NCBI RefSeq assembly: GCF_964355755.1
Contig: NC_092673.1
Span: 21,209,001 to 21,273,000 of the forward strand
From: Antedon mediterranea
Taxonomy: Eukaryota; Echinodermata; Crinoidea; Comatulida; Antedonidae
Direction of reading: 5' to 3'
Length of the DNA stretch: 64,000 nt
In this document: one piece after another, positions 24,370-37,400 of the stretch
Layout: each line of letters starts with the position of its first letter
Position numbering within the stretch: the first letter of the stretch is position 1
Translations under genes and position numbers: made by a program
Notes under the pieces: generated by a model
Database searches by the model: none
What the model was told of the DNA's origin: nothing
What the model saw: the letters and a program-made list of their open reading frames with translations, nothing else

Positions 24370-25960
24370 TGATGTTGATGACTGAGGTTGAAGTTTGTGG
24401 TGAACTGTACTTAGAAGAAGTACAGTATTGTAGATGTCGTCAGTATCCAGGTAATAAGTTTTCATACAAGTGAGTAATATACATCATATATACATCTTGT
24501 GAAAACTAATAGATTTCATAATGGAAGAATACCTAAAATGTCTTTCTATAAATTAAATGTACATAAAAAAGTTATTATTATAATCAGCATTTTATCTTTT
24601 GGACACACATCAGTAGAAAACAATGTAGAGCCAAGAGAAATATCGTTAGATTCATAAAACCAAATATTTTTTGGTTTATTTTAGAAACCATACTGTCCAC
24701 GTTCTACTTTAAATCATATACTGACCTGCTTTAAACAATTGTTTAGTTTAAATAGATATAGCAAGAATTTGTTGATATAGTGTACACAACTAGGGTTGGC
24801 CCACCAAATATTTCCAAAATTGTTTTTTTTCTAATCTCTATGTTGATGATGTTATCTGTTTCTGCCTTGACCATTTTGTAGTGTGTATGACCAAAAATTA
24901 TTTTTAACAAATTCATTTTTGTTTACGTATTAAAGTTTGTATACATTTTTTTAGACAGAAAGTGAGTGCATATTCTACACTGTTGCATTTTGCTTGTCAG
25001 GAATGTTATTATATTATATAATAATAATTATACTTCAATATATAATTTTTTATATTATATAAAATAGGTTTTAATAAAGAAAATATTAGTACTGTACGTA
25101 GCTCTAGTCAGTATATTGAAACGCACATAGTGAGTGCACATTCGATACTGTGAAAGTTGCATTTAGATTGTAGTGTAGAATATACTGTAGTATATAAGCT
25201 TGTTAAAGGTGTGTTCACACAGATTAATTATTAGTTTTAAGGCATATTGTCAATGTTGAACAAATTATCTTGTTTTTACAACCACATTAATGGTACAGGT
25301 ATGTACAGTTTTAATTCATATATGCAATAAAGTCACATTGTGTACATCTGTCCGAACGTTTGTTAAAATAGAACATTAATTTTTGTAATTGAGTGTATAA
25401 TTTAGACGTTATTTCTGCTACAACAACTACTACTGTGCTCTTATTGGTCAGTTATTTTATACTTTTATATTTAAATTGGAACGATTTTTATTGATATACT
25501 ATTGATTTATGCTACTTTTTATTTATATATTTTATAATATAGTACCATTGTGGTACCTGTGTGAAAGCGTTTTTATTTTTAATACAGTACGGACACAAGT
25601 TGAGTGTTCAGTATGTATCCTTAAATTACTTTAAAATCTGATTAATGTTAATTTAATTATTTTATAGTAAGTTGAGTTCTAAGTTGAAGTTATGCTGTTA
25701 CTTGTAGTTTTGTTTCGAAAGCAAGAAAGTGTTTCATTATCAAATTGATAGGTAAATTGCTTGTTTGTTGTATGTAAACGCCTGGATGATACTGTATTAA
25801 TACATTTTTAATCTTTTGATACAACACAATGATTCTCCATTCACTTCATGTTTGTATTTTTTTAAATATATTTCTTCATTCTATATACTGTATATAGATA
25901 GAACAATAAAAATATATGCTTGATTATTGATTCAAACCCACGTCCTCGATAAATACAAGA
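24370..25960. other. Gene-free AT-rich interval
   Basis: Likely the remaining 3' UTR of the SIMC1-like gene and intergenic DNA. Nothing exon-like was found. Confidence 0.4.
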
Positions 25961-26164
25961 GTGTATTGCAACGTAAGAACGTAGACGCAACGCAAGCGAG
26001 TTGACCAATGGCAAGCGTTCGGATGGTCCATCGCACGCGTCGTGATATAAAAAAATTGCTTTCGTTCTTCGTTGCGTCCAAGTGGTAATCAAACTTTAAT
26101 TACTGTATGTACATATTTTTAAATAAATAACGTGTGTGAACTGTTTGTTATGAACTATGCCTTA

Positions 26165-26341
26165 AGCGTGGTTCCCACTAGCGACGCAACACAAGGACGT
26201 AACGCAACACAAGGACGTAACGCAACGCAAGTGAATTGACCAATCACAAGCGATGGCTAACTGTCTATAACTTCGCTTGTCATTGGTTAAAACGCTTGCG
26301 TTGCGTTTACGTCCTTGCGTTACGTTCTAGTGGGAACCAAG
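26165..26341. mobile_element. Fold-back MITE, 'GGTTCCCACTAG' family, copy 1
   Basis: The arms are TGGTTCCCACTAG, then runs of ACGCAAC..AAGGACGTAACGCAA and TTGACCAATCACAAGCG. The inverse closes the element with CTAGTGGGAACCA. A diverged half-copy lies at 25968-26090. Other copies: 54401-54553, 59768-59953 and 59955-60080. Confidence 0.75.
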
Positions 26342-28463
26342 TAGGTTACGAACAATCTCGGAGCTGATCTTCAAAAGCAGGCAATATCTCGTAAAGAATG
26401 GGTCTACGATAATATGTATGATGAGGGAATATATACCAAGAATATGCGTAAATTTACTACGGTAAATTACGGTAACAGAAACGGTAAATAAACATGTCAT
26501 AATATTTTTAGAATCATAGATGTTAACACACAAAATATACAAACAACAACGAGAGCACTAATTAAATATTATGGTATGCTTTGAAAAAATATCAATTTAA
26601 ATCGATACAATAATCGCTCTGAACATAAGTGAAATGACGCATCATATTTGTTTATCTACAAAACCAAGCAAACAGTATTAATTATTCAACAAGTCAAATA
26701 TAATACTGATTGAACAAATTGGCTTGTAAAGAGAAAATACAAACTAAAGTAAAGTATAATATCCCTACATTTCCCCGACATTTTGTGTCTTTTATGCTAA
26801 GTTTAATTAGGCTACTACACTATCTTTGGGCTAGTCTATCTTTTAACATTAACAGGTCTGAAAATAATTGTAAAAAGTGGTCCAGAATTAGGATGATGGT
26901 CCAGATTGCCTCCGAAATTTAATGGAATGGTTCTTGACTTTTCAATATTTTGGTAAAGATCTGGCAAAAAAAATACCGCGAACATTTCGTACGTAAAGTA
27001 TTATTTATCATGTTTAATATGCAAGTAATTTGACCAATCACGACGCGGTAGATATGCAGAACTATGAGATGAAAAGTATTATAGCTTCCACGTTTCTCTA
27101 TTTTTAATGACACGTATATCGATGTAGTGTTTATTTTGTATCTCAATCTACATCCAACTGTTACTCAAAACAGCAGCTATTATTCTCATGATTTGCTGTT
27201 GGGGGGATATAGTATAGTAGGCCTATTATTAAAAATGGATGTAGGCTTTCTGAAAAACTACCCCATCGGAACAATTACCACACTCATAATACCTCCACCG
27301 GAACCACTAAATAATTTTAAATAACAGAGGGTGAACTAAATCGAAAACGTAGAATTTTCAATGCCTTCAGATGTTGATATATACATTGTCTTTATTATAA
27401 TAATATTATTATATTCATTACCGTGCTAATATTAATATTCAAGTCATCTGTGTCCGAGTGTAGTGACGGCGCATATTATAACATGTTTATTATGAATAGA
27501 GCTTTTGTGTTATTTGTACTCAGTAACGCTCAACTGAATAAGAAATGATCGCGCATTTATTAATAATTGGTAAACTTACAAGATACAAAATATAATTTTT
27601 TTTATCAGTTTTAAAATACAAATTAAAATTCGTTTTATTGATGCTAAACAACAACACAGATGATAAATTATCATATCCTTCCTTAGAAGGGTCTACGCAA
27701 AAAAAGAACAAAGGAAATTCTCTGTTGCAATAACGTGCACCATCTAAGCAAAAACTTGTCATTCGAACAAGCAAACGAATTTATTGTGCACCAGGTGAGA
27801 ACATGTTAATGACGGCCCAGAACAATGTACTTAATCTCATCGATGTATATCTGCAAACTGTGGTCACTATAGTCTATAAATTCAAGCTAAGCCCTATCAT
27901 AAACTTTGGAGAATTTAAGAAGAAATGTTACTGCATTTAGTGATAGCTTCATTTCATACCAATCAGATAGTTAGCCTGCTGTAGCTACTAACACAAATGA
28001 ATATCCGGCTTCCCGCCACAATCTAAGAAAGTCAAGTTTAGAAATGCATATTCGAAGGAAGTGAAATAGTCAACTCAGTGCCGGTTGTCAAGAACCGGTA
28101 TTATACCGGTAATATACAGGAGCGAATTAGGTCGAAATTAGGTCATATTTTGTAGACATTGATATGTCTAAACAATAAAATTACTGCAATTTAATCCATC
28201 CGCCAAGAGCTGCATGCCTCGTGGCTACTAACATAATTGAATATCCCGCCACAATTAGCAAGTGGTAGGCCTACTTTATAGGAATGCATTTGATTGTTGG
28301 AAGGATGGAGAGTCAAATAGTCAAAACCTAAAAATAATGTTCTTCAAAGCAATATGCCTACCGGTAGGCTTACCGTATTATTGCATCGGAAACTTGTACA
28401 GGGGCGAAAGTAAGAGGACAAAACGAAGTTTGAGGATTTGTCTGGCCGTGTTTGGAATGCTGA
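26342..28463. other. Gene-free interval
   Basis: Several short frames on both strands but no supportable exon. A stretch near 26845-26910 matches the 'TCTGAAAATAATT..TGGTCCAGAATT' part of the CCTCCGCCAAGG element in reverse, so a fragment of that repeat is present. Confidence 0.4.
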
Positions 28464-29187
28464 TGTTATGCGCGATTTGAACGATTTGCGCAATTTAAAA
28501 TTGCGCAAAGAATTCCTTGCGCAATTTGAATTGAAACATCTGTTTCAAATTGCGCAAGCAACGTATTAAATTGCGCAAGTAATCTGCAAATTGCGCAAGG
28601 TTTTTTTCGACAGATTGTGAAATCATGCACACCCATATTTTTATAGTAATTTCTAAGAATGATTCAAAATTAAAGATAATATCGCATTTCCTTATTTTTT
28701 GTAGTAGTGAAAATATTGTTATTGAATAGCATATCGTCGAAGACCCGACAAAGGACCACAAAGGTGGTGTTCCCGGCGGGCAGGTGCACGGCGGGCGGCT
28801 AATACTACTCTAGCCTACTACTGGCTATGTTTTGATAGCAAGTCTAAACGTTGTGTATTACTACATTAATTTTTTTTATTTTTACATTTATTTTGATTTA
28901 TTTTAAGTTACAATGAGTGATAATATTATTCAATTGTGTATGCCATTTATGTTGTGTATTATACACATGTTATCTTCGCATTTATTATGTTTCATTTTGA
29001 GTTATTAGTTTCGAATAAATTATTATTATTGTTAACCGATCGTCGACGTTAGCACGCATTCTGGTAGAATTCTGCTGCGCAATTTGACAATTTTACAAAT
29101 TGTGCAGCGCAATTTGAAATTGCGCAAGGATTTTCTTGCGCAATTTGATATTGGAAATTGCGCAAATCGTTCAAATCGCGCATAACA
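28464..29187. mobile_element. 724-bp inverted-repeat element with TTGCGCAATTT subterminal repeats
   Basis: Both ends read TGTTATGCGCGATTTGAACG inward. Behind each end lie multiple copies of the palindrome AAATTGCGCAAG/CTTGCGCAATTT (six or more at the left, about five at the right). The interior has no frame. No clear target-site duplication was found. Confidence 0.7.
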
Positions 29188-29823
29188 CTTAGGCCTACAT
29201 GAAAATTGTAATGTATTTTACGAGCAGAAAATAAACACGCGTGTAGTTGAAAATCTAAAGGAGTAATTAATTTGTGTACAAAATAAGGATACTATGACAT
29301 CAAGAGCTGATAGTTGCATGATACGCAAAGTATTAAATTGTAAACGCTAAACAGCATCCAAAGAATGTATGATTTAACAAATGGGAAAAACATTAGTGTG
29401 GACAAGAATGAAAGGTAAGTTATTACTTTTAATCCTTCATGCTCAAACTTTATTGTGGATGATTCGTTGATTCCGTTGAAGCGTATGGTGCGCACTTCTG
29501 CTCCTTTACATTGTGTCGTCCAGTTAAACAATTATGCTTGATGGTCACTTTAGTTCCTGTGTACCGATAGGCCTGCCGCCCAAAATGCGCAATTGCCCAA
29601 ACCTGCGTCTTCCCTTTTGAACTATTCGCGCCCTTTGGAACTATTTTTTATGTTTAACTGTATATTTTCTGTTCAAATTGAAAGAAACAATCTCTCTAAA
29701 CCAACCAAGAACCTAGTATATAGCGAGATAGATAAATATACAATTGTCTATAGGCCTACTGTATTCTTAATTAATATTTTTGGTACGTCTCACGAATTGT
29801 GTGTTTTTAGTTTTCCTCGTCTT
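29188..29823. other. Gene-free interval
   Basis: No exon or RNA gene recognised between the two inverted-repeat elements. Confidence 0.4.
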
Positions 29824-30176
29824 TTAAAGATGTATTGTCCCCCTGAAAATATTTTTTTTTTAATTTTTGTTGTTGAATATGCCATTTTAATGTTATATAA
29901 TAGTTATTGACTTCGACCAAGAATTGGATCCGAAAAAAATGTATTTACATGAAGAAACTGGAATTTAAAGCAAAAATGGTCAAATTGGCTGCCAGCCAAT
30001 GGATTTTTGGTTGAATTTAACCATTTATCATGTTATTTTATAAGTGAAAACATTATTTTTTTCCGTCTTTTTTTTACGGAAGTGATTCACTTTATTAAAG
30101 CTACAAAATAACTTATTCAAAGTCTGATTTAATTAATCTTTATTTTTCATGTTTTTGGGAGACAATACATCTTTAA
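29824..30176. mobile_element. piggyBac-like MITE, copy 1 (TTAA TSD)
   Basis: TTAA, then AGATGTATTGTCCCCC at the left, and GGGAGACAATACATCT then TTAA at the right. The 350-bp body (CCAGCCAATGGATTTTTGG, GAAGTGATTCACTTTATTAA) is shared with 34565-34916, 46838-47110 and 48587-48920. The TTAA duplication is typical of piggyBac. Confidence 0.75.
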
Positions 30177-31494
30177 ACATTTATCGAAATTTATTTCACA
30201 TATTACCGTAATTAAATTTTTGTGTAGGGTTCTCGCGAATGAAACAAACCAGGGGGCGCTTTTAATATATTCCGTTTTAAAATAATAGTATCTATTTAGC
30301 GATCATTCTCTGTACGGTATCTTTATTAATACATTTTGTATTTTATAATGTATACAAAGATATCATAATAGCCATAAACAACCTTGAAAGACAAAAAAAG
30401 TAAAACTTGATTAGAATAGATATTCACTAAATTCCATTTAATTTATTTATATATCAAGAAAAAAAAACATTAAATGGGTTACCCAAAACCTGACTAGTTA
30501 TAAAACCCCAAACTGACTAGTTCTCTAGAAGGATCACACACACCAAAGTAGAAAATAGTTACCCTGACTGATATTTATATAAATATAGACACTATGTGAA
30601 ATTTTACCTAAACAATTGATTACATTGAATACTGTAATAATCAAGGTTTAATTGGATAAGTGCACACGTTGGCTCAAAACGTCTTTGGTTCAATCACAAT
30701 TATTAAAGTAAGTGTTTGAACTATAAAGGCTAAGAATGAATTCTTGTATAAATAAAAAGCATAATAAAATTGTGCAGTTAAATTATAACATTAAAAGTAT
30801 AGACACATCACACATACCTATAAATAGGTTCATGAACACACCACCACATATATAAATAATAAAAAATAAAAATATTTGTTTACTTTTAACTTTTAGTTAC
30901 ATTCAAAATAGAAACATTTATCCTAGAAATGTCCAAAGAAAAATGTCTCCAATTAATGACAAATATTAAAATAAATGTTGAACCATCAGAATAAGACTCT
31001 TGGTGATACATAATATACATTATTATAATTTTAAGTAATAATAGCCCAAAATATAATCTGTTAATTCTTTTTCAATTAGCATACATACTTTGTGTGTTAT
31101 TTAAAACAATTTGTGATTGTTGACAATTTATTGACAACAATAACCATTATTTTTGTGATGAATCTCTTTACAGTGATTGTTTCTAAAAATATGTACCAGT
31201 ACCCGACTGATAATTTACCCTTTTTACATCGCCTAGCAAGACTCTAGATTTTATACGCACCTGGTCCGACATCATGGGTTAACACCCCAGTGTGTGTAAA
31301 CTACAGAATTTTGATAGACAATGTAGAAGTGGTATATGACTAATAGCTACTACAAACAGCCAATGCCATAATTATCAGTTTTACAGTAATATAATATATT
31401 GGCCAATACTTGACGCCTAAACCCCTATCCCCTGCTAATAATTTCTTGCATAGTATTTCGAAGCATGCAACTTTGTCTAATAAAAACGATGGCA
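30177..31494. other. Gene-free interval / downstream of the tetraspanin gene
   Basis: Probably includes the tetraspanin 3' UTR on the minus strand (a candidate AATAAA lies near 31127 in that orientation). Nothing else was seen. Confidence 0.35.
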
Positions 31495-34400
31495 TTAGTT
31501 GAGACGTGCTCGGGATGAGTGTTCATAACGTTCTTTCTCATTTTCAATCTCTCGGCAAAGAACATATGCTAAAACGATTCCAGTGATCTGTTTAAAAAGA
31601 AAATTATTATTGCATTATTATATTTGTTATTATAATTATACAAATATGTTGTAATTTTTTAGCATTTAATCCTATTAATAAAATACATTTACATCTGTAT
31701 TGAGGTTTGGATATATTGTATTACTGTTTGTTTTGTTGTTACTATACTAACATACTATTTAACATCCAAATCTTTGCATATCTCTAACCTTTGTGAAGTC
31801 TGGGATTTCCCAATCAGTTATCAGTGAATGTGTTTGTTGAGCGGTAAAAAGCACAATATCAGAATGTAGAATAAACACAAACTACAAATTTGTTTAACAC
31901 GCTCAATTAAACTTTATCATTACGCTAACGCCTTAAAAAAGGCCATTAATAAAAGAAAGTAAACAGATAAAAATATATTTGAAGATCAATACAGATTGGT
32001 CGCTGCCAGCAATAATATTTTTTGACCTGTTACCTTGTAACCACACATAGAATGTTCTAGAACATACAAAAATAGAAAATTAGCTGATCATATAACCTCA
32101 ACACCTTGGGTTAGAATTTCTTATTAAGCTTGAATTTGTCCCAAGAAAAGCACAGTCAATACTATTTAGGATTTTAAAAAAAGTGGGGGGGGGGTATGCT
32201 TTGTAATGTAACAAAGAATAACAAACCTGAAAGGCTGCAACCATTATAACAGTAACTCCCACAATGTAACTCTTTGTCTTAATTTCATCTAAGAGAGCTT
32301 CAACGCAACCCACTGTATAGATTTTATCGTTTGCTTCCACAACCTAGAAAAATTTAAAAAAAACATTATCATAAGCAGCTGCTTATCTACTAATTTTTTT
32401 AAATAAATTTTTTTAAGGCGTGAAATTTTATTTTGATGTCTTCTGTCTTGTACAGTACTTCATGACTTGTATGACACGCCACATCTGTCATAACATTGGC
32501 TATTTAGTAGTGGAGCTGTAGCTTAGTGTTTAACATGCTTGTCTTCCAATCTAAAGGTCCGGGGTTCAATCCTGACCTAGTGCCAGGGTTGTAAATCACG
32601 ACCATTTCAAATCCACTCTCTAAACCTCAAATGAGACTTAGTTTATAAGCACAATAAAATAATAAATAGTTTATCCATGGAGGTAATCATTTTTATACCT
32701 CCATGGTTTATCCATCCTGTTATTGGCGAGTCACTCGCTGTTGGATGCGTATGAAATAAAATAAAAAAATATTTAGTGAAATGCAAACTTGAAGCTGAGT
32801 CTAACATTACTAAACGATCACTCACTGATAATCGCTGTGTGTTGTAACCACACTGTGTATTGATAATTTCTTGTTCAGTATTACTATTGAGACAACATGA
32901 GTATGGCACGCCACATTTCTCAAGACTTGGATTGCTTGGTGTACAATTAAAGTACTTGTTTTTGGTCCAGTCTTCATATGATGAAGCAGCTCCACAACAT
33001 TCAAACTGTTGAAAGAATAACCTTGTGTTTACAGATGTCTTTGCCATAATTCATCTGCTGTGAACAGTGTAATTATTAACTTGAATCACAAAAAAGGGCA
33101 CATTTGAAATTGAACTCCAGAGTTGACGCCCCGGTGTTTTGGTGTGAAAGGTAAACCCAAACAATTCTCCGGAGGGCACACCGCGGGGAAACACTAGTGT
33201 TTTGGCGTGAAAGGTACAAACATCAAACTCCGGAGTTTTTAGGTCAAACGGTCATCCTCACCCGATCAATCATATTTCTACAAAATATATAGCGGATTGA
33301 AAAATAAAATATAATTAGTATAAATAAAACATTATGACTTCTGAGATTAAATTAAAAATATTATAAATTGAAATGATTATGATGATCGTCGCTATGTAAA
33401 CAAACAAAATAGAGGGCGGTATTTATGATTATATTTTAAAAAACCTGGTGTTGCTAGGTTGGTGTGAATGGGGTATCTCCGGAGTTTCTTGATGTTTTGA
33501 ATGGTCAAAACCCTGAGGTGTCTCTGGAGACCACTGCGGAGGTTCGGTGTGAAAGGGGTAAATGTTACTTACCGTTCTTTGTGAAAAGTCAATGAAGTTT
33601 GTGAGATCCTCATAGCCAGGTTGTCTGTATCTCATTATTGATGTTTCAACTATATCATTCGCTTCCTGTTCAAACTATCAAACAAAACAAAATATGTTAT
33701 CTCTCACAAAACTTAGTTATTTTCTTTTATTGTTTATTGATTGTTTTTCCATTGGAGGTGAACATGAACACAATAAACATAAGTCATAGTCATCCCCAGT
33801 AGAGTAGCCAATGTTGAAAACAAAATCATGCCAGGTGGCAGCACAAAATTATGCCAGGTCATGCTAGGCACAATTATGGCCAAATGTCACCAAACATTGT
33901 ATCAGAGCGCGGTATATGAGTACTGTATATGTACCGTACTACAAAAGCCAAATTATGCTAGATTTGGTTACAATTATACTAGATTTTTTCGAAAAAATTC
34001 TAGAAAAATTGCTAGATCATAGAAAATATGCTTCAAAATTGGTTTTCCATAATGTCAAATTATGCTACAGTAGATTTTCTAAAATTATACCTAGCATAAA
34101 TTCTAGATGGGTCAACATTATGCTACATTGAATAATTACGCTAGATTTGGCCACTATGATCACTATGAACCCCATAAAAAAATGATTGCGTTTTTTGTTC
34201 GTTTTTATCTGTTTTTGTTCTTGTACAGTATGGTATCGAAATAAATCAAATCATATGTTGTCGCACATGAAAAGATTGTAATATTGACAAGATATTGTTT
34301 AATCTCTTTGTCTTGCATCCCTATAATATATTGACCCCATTATGCTATTTACAGGTGGTTAGTAAATCATCTTACCTCATCTGAATATATAAACACTAGA

Positions 34401-37400
34401 ACACCTGCCATAACTTCCAAGACAAAAATTAGGAGCAAAAGCAAGTAAAACTGAAATCAAGATCAGCGGGAAAAATGCAGGTTAAAAACACATGCTGTTA
34501 GTTAAATAGTAGACAATAAAAAAGTATACAAACAAATATTCATTAACTTTTGTTTTAGATTTGTTTAAAGATGTATTATCCCCCGAAGATTAATTAAATA
34601 AGACTTTGAATAGGTTATTTTGTAGTTTTAATCAAGTTAATCACTTCCATAGAAAAAAGTGCGTAGAAAAACCGAAAAACAAATTATGTTTTCACTTATG
34701 AAATAACATAAATGGTTAAATTCAACCAAAAATCCATTGGCTGGCAGCCAATTTGACCATTTTTTGCTTTAAATTACATTTTTTGGGGTAAATAAATGTT
34801 GTTCAGATCCACTTTTTGGTCAAAGGAGATAACTATTATGTGAAATTAAAATGGCATAGTCAACAAAAAACAAATTATATAATAAAATATTTTTCAAGGG
34901 GACAATATATCTTTAATGGGAGTATTTCAATTCAATTTGGTTTTATATTTCAACAAGTTCTGTGCTACGAAGAGCAAAAATATCTAATAATATGAGACTC
35001 AACCAAAAAACAAAGCAAAATACTGTATAATGGATGATACTGTACATTATATTGATTATTTATAAATTTGAATAATTTTCAAATATATTATTAATACTAA
35101 TATACAGAATACTATAAATGTGTTTTTTTTATAATATCGTCGTCGGTCATTAAATGTATTTATCAATTAACTAAATGTTTGGAAATACTGTATGTTAATT
35201 TTTTAATATTATCCAAATTTTTGATTTCTGTTCACTTGAAACTTTGTCAACTAAAAGTGAAATTTCATTTTAGTTACATACAGTACTTCCCACTGACGGG
35301 TGACTCGCTAACTTTAATTATGATGATGTAACAACATTTTCTACTAATTGGATACTTCCTGAAGACATCACATGACGAACAAAGAAATAAAAAGATTAAT
35401 GTATTTAAAGTTTTTGGCTAAATGCCCTCTTTAAGTCTATCCAGAATGATTTCTAATTTTTATAGTTTATTTAGTATAAAAATAAATGTATAAAATATAT
35501 GTCGCATGCTTTTACATTCACTTTACTATTCATTGTATAAAAAATATATAATGTCACTTTAAAGTGGATCACTCTGAATGTCACAGACAAACTTTTTAGG
35601 AAAAAGGGTATGCATGCATGTTAATTAACTGAGAGATATTTTGTTAATATTTCTTCATGCCAATGTACCTTTAATGGAGCAAATGCGTACTGTATGCCAA
35701 CAAGCTTCATTTGTAATGTCAAATCCATGTCATGTCAAAGGTCAAATGCATTTTATGCAAACTAGCAAGTCCTACCTTCCCTTTAAGGGCAAAGGCCATT
35801 ATCCCACAAATCACTTCTATTAAGAAAAGGATTGCTATGGATACGTAGAACTACGCACAAATAAAAATATTGGTTAATAATACACTTCATTCACAGAACA
35901 ATTTTAATTAAATTTCAGACGTTTTGTTTATGATACACAGTAGCGATTTCGTCGTACAAATCAAAAAAAAATATTACAGATGTACTCAGATTGGTGAAGA
36001 AATGACAATTTAAATTGTGATATTTGGCTAAAAAGGCATTCAATCTGCATATTTACGTTATGTTTTGCTGATACAATATTCGCATAATCACATATTGGAA
36101 TACTGTATATAATCGTATTTGTAAATGTCAGTTGGTCATATTTTAGATCTAATACTTACAATCGTCAGGAGCACACAATTTTCACGGAGTGCACCAACAC
36201 ATCCCGAGAAACCGAGAATAAAAGCCAAAGCACCAACAACAATAAGAACAATTGAAGGGTCCGTGAAGAAGTCCACGTAAGAGTTGATGCTTGTCTCACT
36301 CTCTCGCTCTACGAGTGCCCATATGCCAATTCCCATCAACACGATGCCAAATAACTATAAAATAAAAACAATTTAAAACATATAGAGTAGTCTATTGTAT
36401 AAGCAATTATATTACATAGCCTATGTAAATACGCGAACGTGATTGGTTGAAACTGCATCACATGACTACCGCTGCGAGGATCGTAAATCGTATATATCCT
36501 CGAGAACGATGATATTGACTGTGTAATTTTCGCGTAATTATCGTGTCCCCTGTCATTAAACATATAGATTCTCGAGTTCGATGATATTGACTGTGTAATT
36601 TTCGTGTACCAACACTCGCGTTGCCGATAAATAAACAAAAGTCATCAACTCGATCTTGAACTCGGGTGGAATTGTCACTCCATCGCAAGACAACGCTTCA
36701 ACCGCTGCGCCACTGAACTTGCTTGAAGAAATTAATCTTCTAAACTATTTAAGCTATGCATACATAGCGCCCTCATTTGTTATTAGTCCACCCTAAATGT
36801 GATGAAACACCGTTTGTGATTGGTCAATACTCACGGTGTAGTAACCTAGTAACTAGTACGCGCTGAACATCCGGTGATTCGGCTCCTCGAAGAGAAGTTA
36901 AGAAGACGAATTTTTATTCGGCCTACCTGATTATAATATTATTATTAATAGGCTTATTGATGGAAATTCTTCTGTTAATTTAAACGACCTACAGTAGGCC
37001 TAAGTGAATATTTTATTGCCAAGGAATCATTAATTAGTAATTATCTGTATATTATTCTTCGCAAGGTAAGGTGTCTAGGCAGGCTTGTTTAAATACAATA
37101 CAAATATAGGTAGGAGGCCTAGCCTAGCTTCACCCAACCCAGCAGACTTGTTCTTGGCTATATAATATAACAGATATTGCCTTTTATATCGGTTAAATAT
37201 AAGATTTGACATCCCCTCGGGAATGATATTAAGTTCTCGGGAAATATATATTCCCTCGAACTTAATATCATTCCCTCGGGGATGTCAAATCTTATATTTA
37301 ACCTCTAAGCAGTCAATATCTGTATAATATTTCATAGTGAAGATCACAATGCATTGTGGTATCATTCATTAATAAGTTCATTACAACACCCTGGTCTTAG

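Noticed and set aside
32508-32600. Possible tRNA gene
   Set aside because: It has A- and B-box-like sequences but no complete acceptor stem pairing, and continues into a SINE body and A-rich tail.
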